Assembly: GCF_023074185.1 (NCBI RefSeq)
Contig: NZ_JADPKY010000024.1
Location: 105,839-169,838 of the forward strand
Length of the DNA stretch: 64,000 nucleotides
Origin: Bradyrhizobium sp. 132
GTDB taxonomy: Bacteria > Pseudomonadota > Alphaproteobacteria > Rhizobiales > Xanthobacteraceae
Reading direction: 5' to 3'
Shown here: positions 1 to 8,200 of the stretch, one piece after another
How positions within the stretch are numbered: position 1 is the first letter of the stretch
Layout of the letters: the number at the start of each line of letters is the position of its first letter
Notes under the pieces: model-generated
Seen by the model: the letters and a program-made list of their open reading frames with translations, nothing else
Databases searched by the model: none
What the model was told of the DNA's origin: nothing
Made by a program: the position numbers and the translations under genes

Positions 1-775
1 GCATCGCGAACGCGCTGTCAAAATTCTCGCCGATCTGGACCGGGGTGCGCAGCGCATCCGCGATACGGGCGCAGCCGGAATAGTCGTCGTGACGGATCGG
101 CTCCTCGATCCAGGTCAGCCCCTCATCGTCGAGCATCTCGCCGCGGCGGATGGCCTCGGTGACCGTCAGCGCCTGATTGTAGTCGCACATCAGCGTCACG
201 TCGTCGCCGACCGCCTCGCGCACGGCGCGCACCACATTCAGGTCTTCCCGCGCATCGGGGCGGCCGACGCGGATCTTTGCGGCCTGAAAGCCCTCGGCCA
301 GCAGCTTGTGAGCTTCCTCCACCGCGGCACCCGCCGGCATGATGCCGAGGCCCTTCGAATTGTAGGCTCTGACCGGTTTCGGCGCCCCGCCGAGCAGCCG
401 CGCCAGCGGCAGGCTGCGTGCGCGCGCCAGCGCGTCCCATGCGGCCATGTCGATGCCGGATTGTGCCATCCGCTGCAGGCCGGCGAGCCCCAGCAGCGTG
501 AAACGCTGGGTCAGCTTGCGCTCGATCTCGAACGGCAGCAGCTCGTCGCCGGCGACGAGGTCCGACATTTCCGTGACCATCGCCGTCAGCGGCTTCAAGG
601 CCGAGGGCGTGATCGAGAACAGATAGGCGTGCCCGCGCACGCCCTGGTCGGTCTCGCAGTCGATCAGCACCAGCGGCGCCTTTGCGACAGCCCCGGTCGA
701 GGTCTTGAGCGGCAGGTTCATCGGCACGATCACGGGGCGCGCATTGAAGCGCTTGATGCGGATGGTCTCGGTCAT
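1..775 (-). CDS. Enolase-superfamily (mandelate racemase/muconate lactonizing type) enzyme, 3' end missing
   Basis: The reading frame starts at the ATG at 775 on the minus strand and runs off the left edge, giving about 258 of the usual 360-400 residues. The N-terminal capping domain is followed by the start of the barrel. Residues expected of the mandelate racemase subgroup are visible: a KIR motif (K167, R169), D198 in CDYNQ, the first glutamate of WIEEP (E224) and E250 in IGEN. These are the general base and Mg2+ ligands of the family, which abstracts a proton alpha to a carboxylate. The substrate cannot be read. The C-terminal His/Asp dyad is beyond the window. A branched-chain-type binding protein lies 104 bases upstream on the same strand, suggesting uptake and catabolism of a carboxylic acid. 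Confidence 0.85.
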   Translation of the reverse strand, partial: MTETIRIKRFNARPVIVPMNLPLKTSTGAVAKAPLVLIDCETDQGVRGHAYLFSITPSALKPLTAMVTEMSDLVAGDELLPFEIERKLTQRFTLLGLAGLQRMAQSGIDMAAWDALARARSLPLARLLGGAPKPVRAYNSKGLGIMPAGAAVEEAHKLLAEGFQAAKIRVGRPDAREDLNVVRAVREAVGDDVTLMCDYNQALTVTEAIRRGEMLDDEGLTWIEEPIRHDDYSGCARIADALRTPVQIGENFDSAFAM

Positions 776-879
776 TTGGAGGATCTCCGGGCGGAGTGAA
801 TGCAGGTCAATGCCGATCTTAAACATTCGCCATGAAACGAAAAGGCGCTTGCTGCGACCACAATAGACTGACGTTGCGC

Positions 880-2103
880 CTACCGCGCCGCACCTTCCGT
901 GAATGCGGTTTCGATCACCTCGCCGAACGGTTGCCAGGACCGGCCGTCGAACTGGACCAGCCGCATCTGCCTGATCGGCAGATAGCTGTTCGGCGAGGTG
1001 TTCATCCTGATGTTGGGCAGCGCGACGGAAGGCTGATAACTCTTGAGCGAAGCTGCCTGACGCATGATGTTCTCGCGCGAGAAGTCGTCGCCGCATTGCT
1101 TCAGCACCTGCGTCAGTGTCTCGGCCGCGGCGTAGCCATAGAGCGCCGCGCTGTTGTTGGTGCTTTCGACGTGATGGTACTTGTCCATAAAGGCGAACCA
1201 GTCCTTCATGGCAGGATCGTCTTTCCACGCGGGATCGCTTGGATCTTTCAGAAAGGCCGCCGAGATCACGCCGGCCGAATTCTCCAGGCCCGCGGGCGCC
1301 ATCGCGTTGGCGATCGAGGCGGAGGCGTCGTTGACGATGAAGACCGGGCGCCATTTCAGTGACGCCGCCAGCTTGATCACCTTGGACGCCGTCGACGGCA
1401 CGCCGAGAAAGACGAAAACATCGGCGCCGGCGCGTTTGAGGATCGAGACGTGTCCGTCGAGATGCTCGTCGGCAATGTCGAAGGCGATGTCGACGAGGAT
1501 GAGACGGTTCAGATCGCCAAGACCTTCCTCGATGCCCTTGAGGAGCGAACGCCCGAACTGGTCGTTCTGCCAGAGCACTACGATCTTCTTCCGCGGATAA
1601 TAGGCTTGGATGTAGTTGGCATAGATGCGCCCCTCCGACCGGAACGGCGGCTGCCAGCCCATGGTCCAGGGAAACGCCTTGGCCTGGCTCAGCTCCTCGT
1701 CGCCGGACGCGACGAACAGCTGCGGGATCTTCTTCTCGTTGAGATACCAGCGCGTGGCGAGATTGCCGGGCGTGCCGAACGAGCCGAACATCAGGTGCAC
1801 GTCGTCCGTCTCGACCAGATTGCGGGTCAGCTCCAGCGCGGTCGCCGGATCGGAATTGTCGTCGCGGGTGATGAAGCGGATCTTGCGGCCGTTGATGCCG
1901 CCACGCGCGTTGACCATGTCGAAATAGGCGGCTTCCGCCTGGCCGATGGCGCCGAATTCGGAGAGCGGTCCTGAATACGGCATGACGTTGCCGATGCGGA
2001 TTTCGTTATCGACGGTGGATTGATCGGCGCGCTCTTGGGACATCGCCCCGAGCGATGCCAGGGCAACCATCAACACGAACAGCATCCTGCCGGAGACGCG
2101 CAT
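880..2103 (-). CDS. ABC transporter substrate-binding protein, branched-chain amino acid (LivK) type
   Basis: A protein of 407 residues with a type I periplasmic binding fold. I chose the ATG at 2103 because it gives a clear signal peptide (MRVSGRMLFVLMVALASLGA), whereas the longer frame to 2238 adds an arginine-rich leader with no export signal. The mature part begins with the family pattern IRIGNVMPYSGPLSEFGAIG and continues through INGRKIRFITRDD, matching Peripla_BP_6 proteins that bind amino acids, amides or aromatic acids for HAAT-type ABC importers. No permease or ATPase genes are nearby, so it either works with a distant transporter or its partners were lost. The same-strand enolase-superfamily gene downstream may use the imported compound. 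Confidence 0.88.
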   Translation of the reverse strand: MRVSGRMLFVLMVALASLGAMSQERADQSTVDNEIRIGNVMPYSGPLSEFGAIGQAEAAYFDMVNARGGINGRKIRFITRDDNSDPATALELTRNLVETDDVHLMFGSFGTPGNLATRWYLNEKKIPQLFVASGDEELSQAKAFPWTMGWQPPFRSEGRIYANYIQAYYPRKKIVVLWQNDQFGRSLLKGIEEGLGDLNRLILVDIAFDIADEHLDGHVSILKRAGADVFVFLGVPSTASKVIKLAASLKWRPVFIVNDASASIANAMAPAGLENSAGVISAAFLKDPSDPAWKDDPAMKDWFAFMDKYHHVESTNNSAALYGYAAAETLTQVLKQCGDDFSRENIMRQAASLKSYQPSVALPNIRMNTSPNSYLPIRQMRLVQFDGRSWQPFGEVIETAFTEGAAR

Positions 2104-2271
2104 GCTCGATACCTTGACGTTGGCCCTGATCGAGGTCGGCTCAATTTGCACCAGGGCCGCTTGATCTAGGTCAAGCGTTTGTCGATCGTGTGGCCTGATG
2201 GCTCCGTTCGACCGTGCGCGGCGCGCTCGGAGCCACACGGCAGCCTCGCTGACGCTGATAGCGGGGTGCCG

Positions 2272-3201
2272 CTACGGCAACCCGCGCGCCTCGAGTTGAT
2301 GCACCAGCAGCAGCGTCGGCTCGGCGAGGCTGTCGCCGGAGCCATCGAGGCCGAAGGCGCTCGCGATGCCGTCGCGGCTGCGCAGCAGTGTGGCCCGCGG
2401 ACAATGGCCGGCGCCGCAGAGCGTCTTCTTCAGGGTCTCGCCCTGTGCCACGAGCCCGGCGGAATCGTCCGCGGCCCAGGCCAGCACGATCGGCACCTCG
2501 ACATTGAGGATGCCGGGGAAGACCGAGCGCTTGTTGTATTGGCTGGCGTCGCTGCCAAGATAAGCCTTCTCACTGTCGCTCGCGTCCTTGCCCGCGCGAT
2601 AGACCCCGGACACCAGCACGACCGCCGCGACATCGGCGCGGTCGGTCTGGAACTCGGGATGGGCCAGCAGGGTGGCGACATGGAAGGCGCCGGCGCCGTA
2701 GCCCACCGCGACGATCTCGCGGGCATCGCCATTGAACAGGTCGATATTGCCGTGGATCCAGGACAGCGCCGCCGCCACATCGGTCGCCCCGGTGGGCCAG
2801 GTCGCCGAGGGCGCCAGCCGGTAGCTGACGCGCACGCCGATCATGTCGTTACGCGCGGCAAAGCACATGGCCTGGTCCTGGATCTGGCGCGACAGCTCCG
2901 GCGCGGCGTGGTCGCCGGTGAAGGTGTCGCCGGCCACGAACAGCAGCACCGGCCGCGGGGTATCCGCTTTGGCCGTGCTGGTGGCGATATCGAGCACATT
3001 GGCTTCGCTCTCGCCGTAGCGCAGGCCGCGCGAGAAGGTGACCTGCTCGCACAGCCGCGCGGTGCCACCGGCGCTCGTGTCGTTGTCGGTGAGGCCCACC
3101 CGGACGAGATCGGACGGCGCGGCCGGCAGCATCGGCAACGGAGCGTGCGCGGAGGCTGCCGTCACCCCCAGAATTAGAAAAAATGCGAGATAATTCTTCA
3201 T
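2272..3201 (-). CDS. Alpha/beta-hydrolase-fold secreted protein with degenerate catalytic site
   Basis: A protein of 309 residues. The ATG at 3201 gives a signal peptide (MKNYLAFFLILGVTAASAHA); the frame extends upstream to 3258 but without export features. The order of elements matches BD-FAE/esterase-lipase family hydrolases: a first strand RPVLLFVAGD where HGGG is expected, then a nucleophile elbow reading GYGAG. The elbow serine is therefore glycine, the oxyanion HGG is not kept, and no histidine sits near the expected C-terminal position (LLRSRDGIASAF). I infer a non-catalytic or re-purposed hydrolase fold, perhaps a binding protein. It stands alone, 168 bases upstream of the LivK-like gene on the same strand. 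Confidence 0.75.
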   Translation of the reverse strand: MKNYLAFFLILGVTAASAHAPLPMLPAAPSDLVRVGLTDNDTSAGGTARLCEQVTFSRGLRYGESEANVLDIATSTAKADTPRPVLLFVAGDTFTGDHAAPELSRQIQDQAMCFAARNDMIGVRVSYRLAPSATWPTGATDVAAALSWIHGNIDLFNGDAREIVAVGYGAGAFHVATLLAHPEFQTDRADVAAVVLVSGVYRAGKDASDSEKAYLGSDASQYNKRSVFPGILNVEVPIVLAWAADDSAGLVAQGETLKKTLCGAGHCPRATLLRSRDGIASAFGLDGSGDSLAEPTLLLVHQLEARGLP

Positions 3202-3326
3202 GTCGGTGTCGGCCCCGCGTGCCCGATATGGGCTCGCGCGTTTGGCCTGTCTTTTCAATTCGCCTTATTAGTTAGTTGGTCTTGAGGCGATTTCACGGCA
3301 CCCCGGTTTCGTCCTCCCGGCCCGGT

Positions 3327-3821
3327 TCAATTCCCCGGCTGGAACGTGCAATCCGCCCCGCCGCCGTCCTTCCGCCTGATGGTATTGGGGTCGATCGTGC
3401 AGCTCAGGTTCGTCAGGCTCTCGAAATTCGATCCCGCCGCGCCGTCGGGCGGAATGCCGGCCAGTGCTTCGGTGGCGAATATCTCGTTGGCCGTGGAGCC
3501 GTTCACCGTCCTGGTCTTCTTGCCGAAGGCGACCTCGCAGTTCCGCACGGTGATGTCGACGTTGCCGGTGCGACAGACGATTCTATCGGCGGTCACCACG
3601 ATCGGCTTCTTGTAGGGAATGTCGCTGTTGGCGGCGAACAGCATCGCCATTGCCTTCTTCTCGGCGCCGGACAGAACCGGTGACACCGGCGCGATCACCC
3701 CCGCGAGCGCCAGCGCCGTCGAGCCGGAGACCTTTGCCGGCGCCGCGCCGGAGGCACCGGCGACGCCGGAGGCGGTTGCGACAACGAGGGCGCAGGCGAG
3801 GATCAATCGAACGGGTTTCAT
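3327..3821 (-). CDS. Secreted hypothetical protein with paired cysteines
   Basis: A protein of 164 residues from the ATG at 3821, which begins with a clear signal peptide (MKPVRLILACALVVATASG). The mature part is alanine-rich at first and then has four cysteines (IVCRTG, VRNCEV, NLSCTID, GADCTF), which in an exported protein probably form two disulfides. A longer frame up to 3908 lacks export features. I do not recognise the family. The cysteine spacing and small size suit a periplasmic protein. It is 125 bases upstream of the hydrolase-fold gene on the same strand. Confidence 0.65.
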   Translation of the reverse strand: MKPVRLILACALVVATASGVAGASGAAPAKVSGSTALALAGVIAPVSPVLSGAEKKAMAMLFAANSDIPYKKPIVVTADRIVCRTGNVDITVRNCEVAFGKKTRTVNGSTANEIFATEALAGIPPDGAAGSNFESLTNLSCTIDPNTIRRKDGGGADCTFQPGN

Positions 3822-4053
3822 CCGTGGCTCCCTGGACCTGCAATCGCGGCTTCCCTCCTGGGCGGCGCGTGGAACCAGTTTAGCATGTAAACGCGAATTG
3901 GAAGGCAAGTTCGCCAGGCCTTGCGCCTTTGCGCGGCGCGGCTGTTTTGCATCGAGGTGTCAAACGGTTACGCCGCAGGGCCGAGCCTCGCGCCGAGAAC
4001 GCCGTTCTACTGTGCATGGGGTTGTTTTCGCGTTTTTTGTTTTGGCCGCCCCG

Positions 4054-4623
4054 TCAGGCCTGCTTCATCGTCCGGAAGGTGATGGAGTAGCGGCGCGCCT
4101 CGACCGGCGGGATGCTGTGCTCCCATTGCGACCGCGCCTCGCCGTCCATCATGTAAAGCGAGCGCGGCAGGGCTTCGAGCGTGTCGCGCTCCCATTTGTC
4201 GCCGCTACGGCGGCGGAAGCGGAATTTGCAGGACGAGCCAAGCGACAGGCCGAGGATCTCTTTGAAATGCGGCTTGTCGCGATGCCAGCCGATGCCGACG
4301 CCGGCGTCGTATTCGGTGCAGAGCACCTGCTGGACGCTGCCGCCAACGAGGCCCGCCCATGTCTCGACCTGATGCGCGAGGGGCAGCACCCAGTCCGGGA
4401 TCGGCTCGGCCTTCGCGAGCCGCTGCAGGGCGTAGTCATAGCGATAGCCGAAGGACGCCACCCGGCGGTTGCCCTCGAAGGCGCCGAACTGGAAGCGCTG
4501 GAGCGGCAATGCCGCGATGCGGCCGATCAGCGCCTGCTCGGCGGCGTCCTCGATAAAATTGTCGGTGTAGCGAAGGCCGTCGGGGCCTTCTTGCGGATCG
4601 ACGAACAAACCAAGCTGCGTCAT
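4054..4623 (-). CDS. AlkB-like 2-oxoglutarate/Fe(II)-dependent dioxygenase
   Basis: A protein of 189 residues from the ATG at 4623 (MTQLGLF); an in-frame ATG at 4632 and a longer frame to 4740 exist, but the AlkB-type domain starts just after MTQLGLF. Iron ligands are visible as GWHRDKPHF (HxD) and the distal histidine in WEHSIPP. The 2-oxoglutarate-binding arginines are in RRYSITFR. The family oxidatively removes alkyl groups from DNA or RNA bases, and some members act on proteins. Members of this short group are often annotated as alpha-ketoglutarate-dependent dioxygenase AlkB. It is divergent from the small membrane peptide at 4703, with 79 bases between the two starts. No Ada box was seen. 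Confidence 0.88.
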   Translation of the reverse strand: MTQLGLFVDPQEGPDGLRYTDNFIEDAAEQALIGRIAALPLQRFQFGAFEGNRRVASFGYRYDYALQRLAKAEPIPDWVLPLAHQVETWAGLVGGSVQQVLCTEYDAGVGIGWHRDKPHFKEILGLSLGSSCKFRFRRRSGDKWERDTLEALPRSLYMMDGEARSQWEHSIPPVEARRYSITFRTMKQA

Positions 4624-4702
4624 TCCTCGCATTTCCGTGATGGAACCTAATGGCTGCTGATGCGACTTACATATGACGCAGGAAGTAATGTGCGAGGCTG
4701 TC

Positions 4703-4843
4703 ATGGCACAGAAGCATACCGCCGATCCGGCAGAGATCATGCGGGCGACCGGTCATCCTGAGCTGGAATACGCCGCCGGCTGGACCATCGCCGGTCTGGT
4801 CACCATCGGCACCATCGTCGCCGCCTGGGTGTTCGCGATCTAG
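4703..4843 (+). CDS. Small single-helix membrane protein (46 residues), hypothetical
   Basis: A short frame of 46 residues starting MAQKHTADPAEIMRATG. The N-terminal half is hydrophilic, and the C-terminal half is one continuous hydrophobic helix (AAGWTIAGLVTIGTIVAAWV) that ends two residues before the stop. A GAGG Shine-Dalgarno at 4694-4697 is 5 bases before the ATG at 4703; an in-frame ATG at 4688 is possible but worse placed. The composition and layout are those of a genuine tail-anchored small protein, not of chance translation. The function is unknown. It is divergent from the AlkB-like gene. Confidence 0.6.
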   Translation: MAQKHTADPAEIMRATGHPELEYAAGWTIAGLVTIGTIVAAWVFAI

Positions 4844-4944
4844 GCTATTGGAAACGGCAGCTCGAAGGCCGCGCCCTCGTCGGTCGGCTTCAGCCTGATC
4901 GAGCCGCGCAGCCGCTGCGCCATCGCTTCGGGCCGACCTTGATC
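4840..4944 (-). pseudogene. Remnant of a sensor histidine kinase C-terminus
   Basis: The minus-strand frame ending at 4840 reads EAMAQRLRGSIRLKPTDEG followed by AAFELPFPIA and a stop. This resembles the last strand and tail of a histidine kinase ATPase domain, where a glycine-containing loop leads to a final strand and a hydrophobic end. No upstream catalytic-domain motifs (N, G1 or G2 boxes) follow, and the frame upstream is low-quality sequence. I infer a decayed kinase end. The rest of the gene-free stretch 4945-5181 shows nothing recognisable apart from the ribosome binding site of the next gene. Confidence 0.35.
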
Positions 4945-5181
4945 GAGGCTTGATGGGCATAGACAATACGCAAGAAGGCGGCGGACCAATGCGCTCCGCT
5001 GCTTCGGCGGCGGAGCACATTCCGCCAAACTTCATATCGCGCTTGGGAAATGCAACCGAGCCATGACGGATCGCGCGGTCGCGCGACCTTGCGCAAACGT
5101 ACGGGCAGGGGCAGTCTTCGCGGGCGGCGCACAAGAACGCCGCCAATAAGATGTGCTTACAAGATCTCGGCGAGGAAGCTC

Positions 5182-6246
5182 ATGGCGGTGACGCGGATCG
5201 ACTGCGACGTCCACCCGGCGGTTGGTGGCACGCGCACGACGCTGCTGCCCTATCTCAGCGATCACTGGAAAGAGCAGGTCGTGAGCCGCGCCATCGACGG
5301 ACTCGATCTCACCTCCTATCCACCGAGCATGCCGCTCACTGGCCGTACCGACTGGCGGCCGGCCAATGGCACGAAGCCTGGTTCCGATCTCGCGATGGTG
5401 CAGAAGGGCGCGTTCGAGCAGCTCGGTGCCAGCCACGCGATCCTCAACGTGCTCTATGGCGCGCAGGCCGTGTTCGACCCCTACATGGCGGCCGATTTCT
5501 GCAAGGCGATCAACGACTGGATCGCCACTGAGTGGCTGTCGCGCGATCCGCGCCTGCGGGCTTCGATCGTAGTGCCGATGCAGGATCCGGATCTGGCGAT
5601 CGAGGAGATCGAGCGCCGCGCCGGCGACAATCGCTTCGTCTCCATCCTGGTGCTGGCTCAGGGCGAGACGCTGCTGGGGCGGCGGCATTTTTGGCCGGTC
5701 TATCGGCTCGCGGAGAAATACAAGCTGCCGCTCGCGATCCACGCCGGCACGCAATATCGGCAGGCGCCGAGCTCAGCCGGCTGGCCGTCGCACCGCTACG
5801 AATATTACTTCGTCGAGGCGCAGGCGTTTCAGGCGCAGATCTTGAGCCTGATCTATGAGGGCGTGTTCGGCAAGTTTCCGAACCTCAAGGTCGTGCTGAT
5901 GGAATCCGGTGTGAGCTGGCTGCCGACCTTCATGTGGCGCGCCAACAAGACCTGGCGCGGGGTGCGCGTCGAGGTGCCCTGGGTCGAGCGCGAGCCGGCT
6001 GCGATCATCCGCGACAATTTTCGCGTCACCATGCAGCCGTTCGACGCGCCGGCCGACGCCAAAAGCGTCGAGGAGATCATCGACCAGATCGGCTCCGAAA
6101 AGATGTTCCTGTTCGCGTCCGACTATCCGCACTGGCAGTTCGACGGCGACGATCCGATCCCGCCGAACCTACCGAAGAGCATCATCTCGAAGATGTGCGT
6201 CGACAACCCGCTGGAGACGTTTCCGCGGCTGTCGCTCGCCAACTGA
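5182..6246 (+). CDS. Amidohydrolase family protein (metal-dependent, ACMSD-like)
   Basis: A protein of 354 residues. The ATG at 5182 is preceded by a GAGGAAG ribosome binding site at 5172-5178 and begins directly with the family's first metal motif (RIDCDVHP, DxH). Further ligands are in LAIHAGTQ and in the C-terminal SDYPHWQFDGDDP. This is the amidohydrolase 2 layout (TIM barrel), used by decarboxylases and hydrolases of aromatic or cyclic acids. The longer frame from 5050 adds an arginine-rich leader and is rejected. It is followed after 14 bases by a paralogue and then a Rieske protein, forming a probable operon. The substrate is unknown. Confidence 0.9.
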   Translation: MAVTRIDCDVHPAVGGTRTTLLPYLSDHWKEQVVSRAIDGLDLTSYPPSMPLTGRTDWRPANGTKPGSDLAMVQKGAFEQLGASHAILNVLYGAQAVFDPYMAADFCKAINDWIATEWLSRDPRLRASIVVPMQDPDLAIEEIERRAGDNRFVSILVLAQGETLLGRRHFWPVYRLAEKYKLPLAIHAGTQYRQAPSSAGWPSHRYEYYFVEAQAFQAQILSLIYEGVFGKFPNLKVVLMESGVSWLPTFMWRANKTWRGVRVEVPWVEREPAAIIRDNFRVTMQPFDAPADAKSVEEIIDQIGSEKMFLFASDYPHWQFDGDDPIPPNLPKSIISKMCVDNPLETFPRLSLAN

Positions 6247-6260
6247 CTTTGGAGGTTCGC

Positions 6261-7373
6261 ATGAGTGAAGTCATCGACCGTCCGCTGCGTGAAGACGAGA
6301 AGCCGATGGCGACCCGGCTGCGCATCGTCGATTGCGACGTGCATCCGAGCCTGCATTCGTTCGACGATCTCAACGAGTTCCTGCCCAAGCGCTGGCAGCA
6401 GCATCTGAAGGAATATGGCAGCCATCTGCGCACGCCCTATCTGTTCACCACGCCATATCCGCGCTCCTCGCCTTTGATCGCCCGGCGCGACGCCTGGCCG
6501 CCGACCGGGGGGCCACCCGGCTCTGATCTCGCCTTCATGCAGAAGCAGCATCTCGATCCGCTCGATGTCGAGTTCGGGATTTTGCAGGTGCTCGATCTCT
6601 TCATCTTCTCGCAGCAGAACCTCGAATTTGGCGCCGCGATTCAGCGTGCCATCAACGACTGGCAACTGGCGTTCTGGTCGCATCGCGACCCGCGCCTGAA
6701 GGCTTCGATTCTGGTCGGCCAGGATGGCGTCGACCTTGCGATTGCCGAAATCGAACGTTGCGCGAAAATCGGCGAATACATCCAGATCAACGTCTCGCCG
6801 CGCGCCAACGAGCCGCTGGGCCGCCGCCGCTACTGGCCGATCTACGAACGTGCCCAAGAACTGGATCTGCCGCTCGGCATCCATGTCGGCGGCTATGGCG
6901 GGCATGCGCCGACCGGCGGCGGCTGGCCGTCCTATTATGTCGAGGAGCACCAGTCCAACGCACACACCATTGCGGCGCAGCTTGCCAGTCTCGTGATCGA
7001 GGGCGTGCCGGAGCGCTTTCCAAGATTGAAGTTCGTCTTCATCGAGGGCGGCTTCGGCTGGATCCCATCTGCGGTGTGGCGGATGGACCAGCACTTTGCG
7101 CGCTTCCGCAGCGAGGTGCCGCATCTCAAGCGCAAGCCGTCGGAATATGTGCGCGAGCATTTCTGGTTCACGACGCAACCGATCGACGAGCCTGACGAAG
7201 CCCGGCATCTGCGCTCGCTGATCGAATGGGTCGGCATCGACCGTCTATTGTTCTCATCGGACTATCCGCACTGGGACTTTGACGATCCGCGCTTCGCTTT
7301 CAAGACGCCGCTGACAGAAGCCGAGCGGACAAAGATCTTCAGCACCAATGCCCGCGCGGTCTATAAATTCTGA
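6261..7373 (+). CDS. Amidohydrolase family protein, paralogue of the preceding gene
   Basis: A protein of 370 residues from the ATG at 6261, with GGAGGT at 6251-6256. It has the same motifs as its neighbour: VDCDVHPS near residue 25, a histidine in LGIHVGG and a terminal SDYPHWDFDDP. The two proteins align along their length with shared blocks such as WRPANG/WPPTGG and the PHW-containing end, so they are a diverged tandem duplication. The N-terminus is about 18 residues longer than in the first copy. Together they may form a heteromer or act on successive intermediates. The Rieske gene follows after 17 bases. Confidence 0.9.
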   Translation: MSEVIDRPLREDEKPMATRLRIVDCDVHPSLHSFDDLNEFLPKRWQQHLKEYGSHLRTPYLFTTPYPRSSPLIARRDAWPPTGGPPGSDLAFMQKQHLDPLDVEFGILQVLDLFIFSQQNLEFGAAIQRAINDWQLAFWSHRDPRLKASILVGQDGVDLAIAEIERCAKIGEYIQINVSPRANEPLGRRRYWPIYERAQELDLPLGIHVGGYGGHAPTGGGWPSYYVEEHQSNAHTIAAQLASLVIEGVPERFPRLKFVFIEGGFGWIPSAVWRMDQHFARFRSEVPHLKRKPSEYVREHFWFTTQPIDEPDEARHLRSLIEWVGIDRLLFSSDYPHWDFDDPRFAFKTPLTEAERTKIFSTNARAVYKF

Positions 7374-7390
7374 GAGCGGTGTGAGCGAAT

Positions 7391-7804
7391 ATGGCCCGTC
7401 ACATCGTTGCGTCCACCTCGGAGATCCCGCCCGGCGGCAACAAGGTCGTCGACGTCGAGGGCCGCGACATCGTCGTGTTCCACGTCAATGGCGAGTTCTT
7501 CGCGCTGCTGAACCGCTGCCCGCACGAAGGCGCGCCGCTGGAGAAAGCGGCGTGCGTGGCGCGGCTGACCTCGCCCGAGCCTGGCATCTATCAGCGCTCG
7601 CGCGTCGGCGAGATGCTGCGCTGTCCCTGGCATGGCTGGGAGTTCGACATGCGCAACGGCCAGTCGTGGTTCGACCCGAAGCGCGTCAAGATAAGGTCAT
7701 ATCCCGTCGCGGTGGAGCGAGGCGAGGAACTCCAGAAGGGCCCGTATGTTGCCGAGACGTTTGCGGTGCATGTCGAGGACAGCTACGTGATTGTCGAAGT
7801 CTGA
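7391..7804 (+). CDS. Rieske [2Fe-2S] ferredoxin-type protein
   Basis: A protein of 137 residues with a complete Rieske cluster site: C-x-H in NRCPHEGAPLE and C-x-x-H in RCPWHGWEF. The size fits a stand-alone Rieske ferredoxin or a small oxygenase component. No catalytic oxygenase alpha subunit is visible in the window, so an electron-transfer or regulatory role with the two amidohydrolases is an inference from tight linkage only (17 bases downstream of the second one). The start at 7391 follows the previous stop closely, as expected for translational coupling. Confidence 0.92.
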   Translation: MARHIVASTSEIPPGGNKVVDVEGRDIVVFHVNGEFFALLNRCPHEGAPLEKAACVARLTSPEPGIYQRSRVGEMLRCPWHGWEFDMRNGQSWFDPKRVKIRSYPVAVERGEELQKGPYVAETFAVHVEDSYVIVEV

Positions 7805-7875
7805 GCAGCCGTTTCGGATTGTGATTTCGCCGCAGGTGGGATAAGCCTCGCCCGCATTTATGGCGGAGACGAGCT

Positions 7876-8082
7876 TTGTCCAAACAGTCCCTGCGTGAGG
7901 AGGCCGAGCGCCTGATCCGCGAATCGATGGAAAAGAAGACCGTCGTCGTCAAGCAGGGCGATACCCGCATCGAGGCCGTCTGCGGCAAATGCGGCGCCCC
8001 GAACCGGGTGCAGGCGCCAAAGGGCCAGTCCCGCATCAAATTCGTCTGCAAGAATTGCGGGCATCAGCAAGAGACGCTCTAA
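7876..8082 (+). CDS. Small zinc-ribbon protein
   Basis: A 68-residue protein read from a TTG start at 7876, with GGAG at 7865-7868 seven bases upstream. No in-frame ATG would retain the conserved-looking N-terminal helix (MSKQSLREEAERLI). Two CxxC knuckles, CGKCGAPNR and CKNCGHQQ, are separated by a basic segment, a classic zinc ribbon. Function unknown; such proteins may bind nucleic acid or protein partners. It lies 71 bases after the Rieske gene and is followed directly by a palindromic repeat. Confidence 0.75.
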   Translation: MSKQSLREEAERLIRESMEKKTVVVKQGDTRIEAVCGKCGAPNRVQAPKGQSRIKFVCKNCGHQQETL

Positions 8083-8187
8083 CCCTCATCATGAGGAGCC
8101 CGCTGGAAGCGGGCGTCTCGAGGGATCGAGGCCCCAGCTGGGCCTGCATGGTTCGAGACGCGCGTTCCGCGCTCCTCACCATGAGGG
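8083..8187. repeat. Palindromic intergenic repeat between convergent genes
   Basis: A 105-base element whose ends are inverted: CCCTCATCATGAGGAGC at the left and GCTCCTCACCATGAGGG at the right, differing by two bases from a perfect inverted repeat. The interior has further complementary segments (GGGCGTCTCGAG against TTCGAGACGCGC). It begins at the base after the zinc-ribbon stop and ends 14 bases before the SDR stop, so it may act as a two-way terminator. The design resembles dispersed palindromes of Bradyrhizobium genomes; copy number outside this window cannot be checked here. Confidence 0.6.
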
Positions 8188-8200
8188 GCTCACGGCTCAT

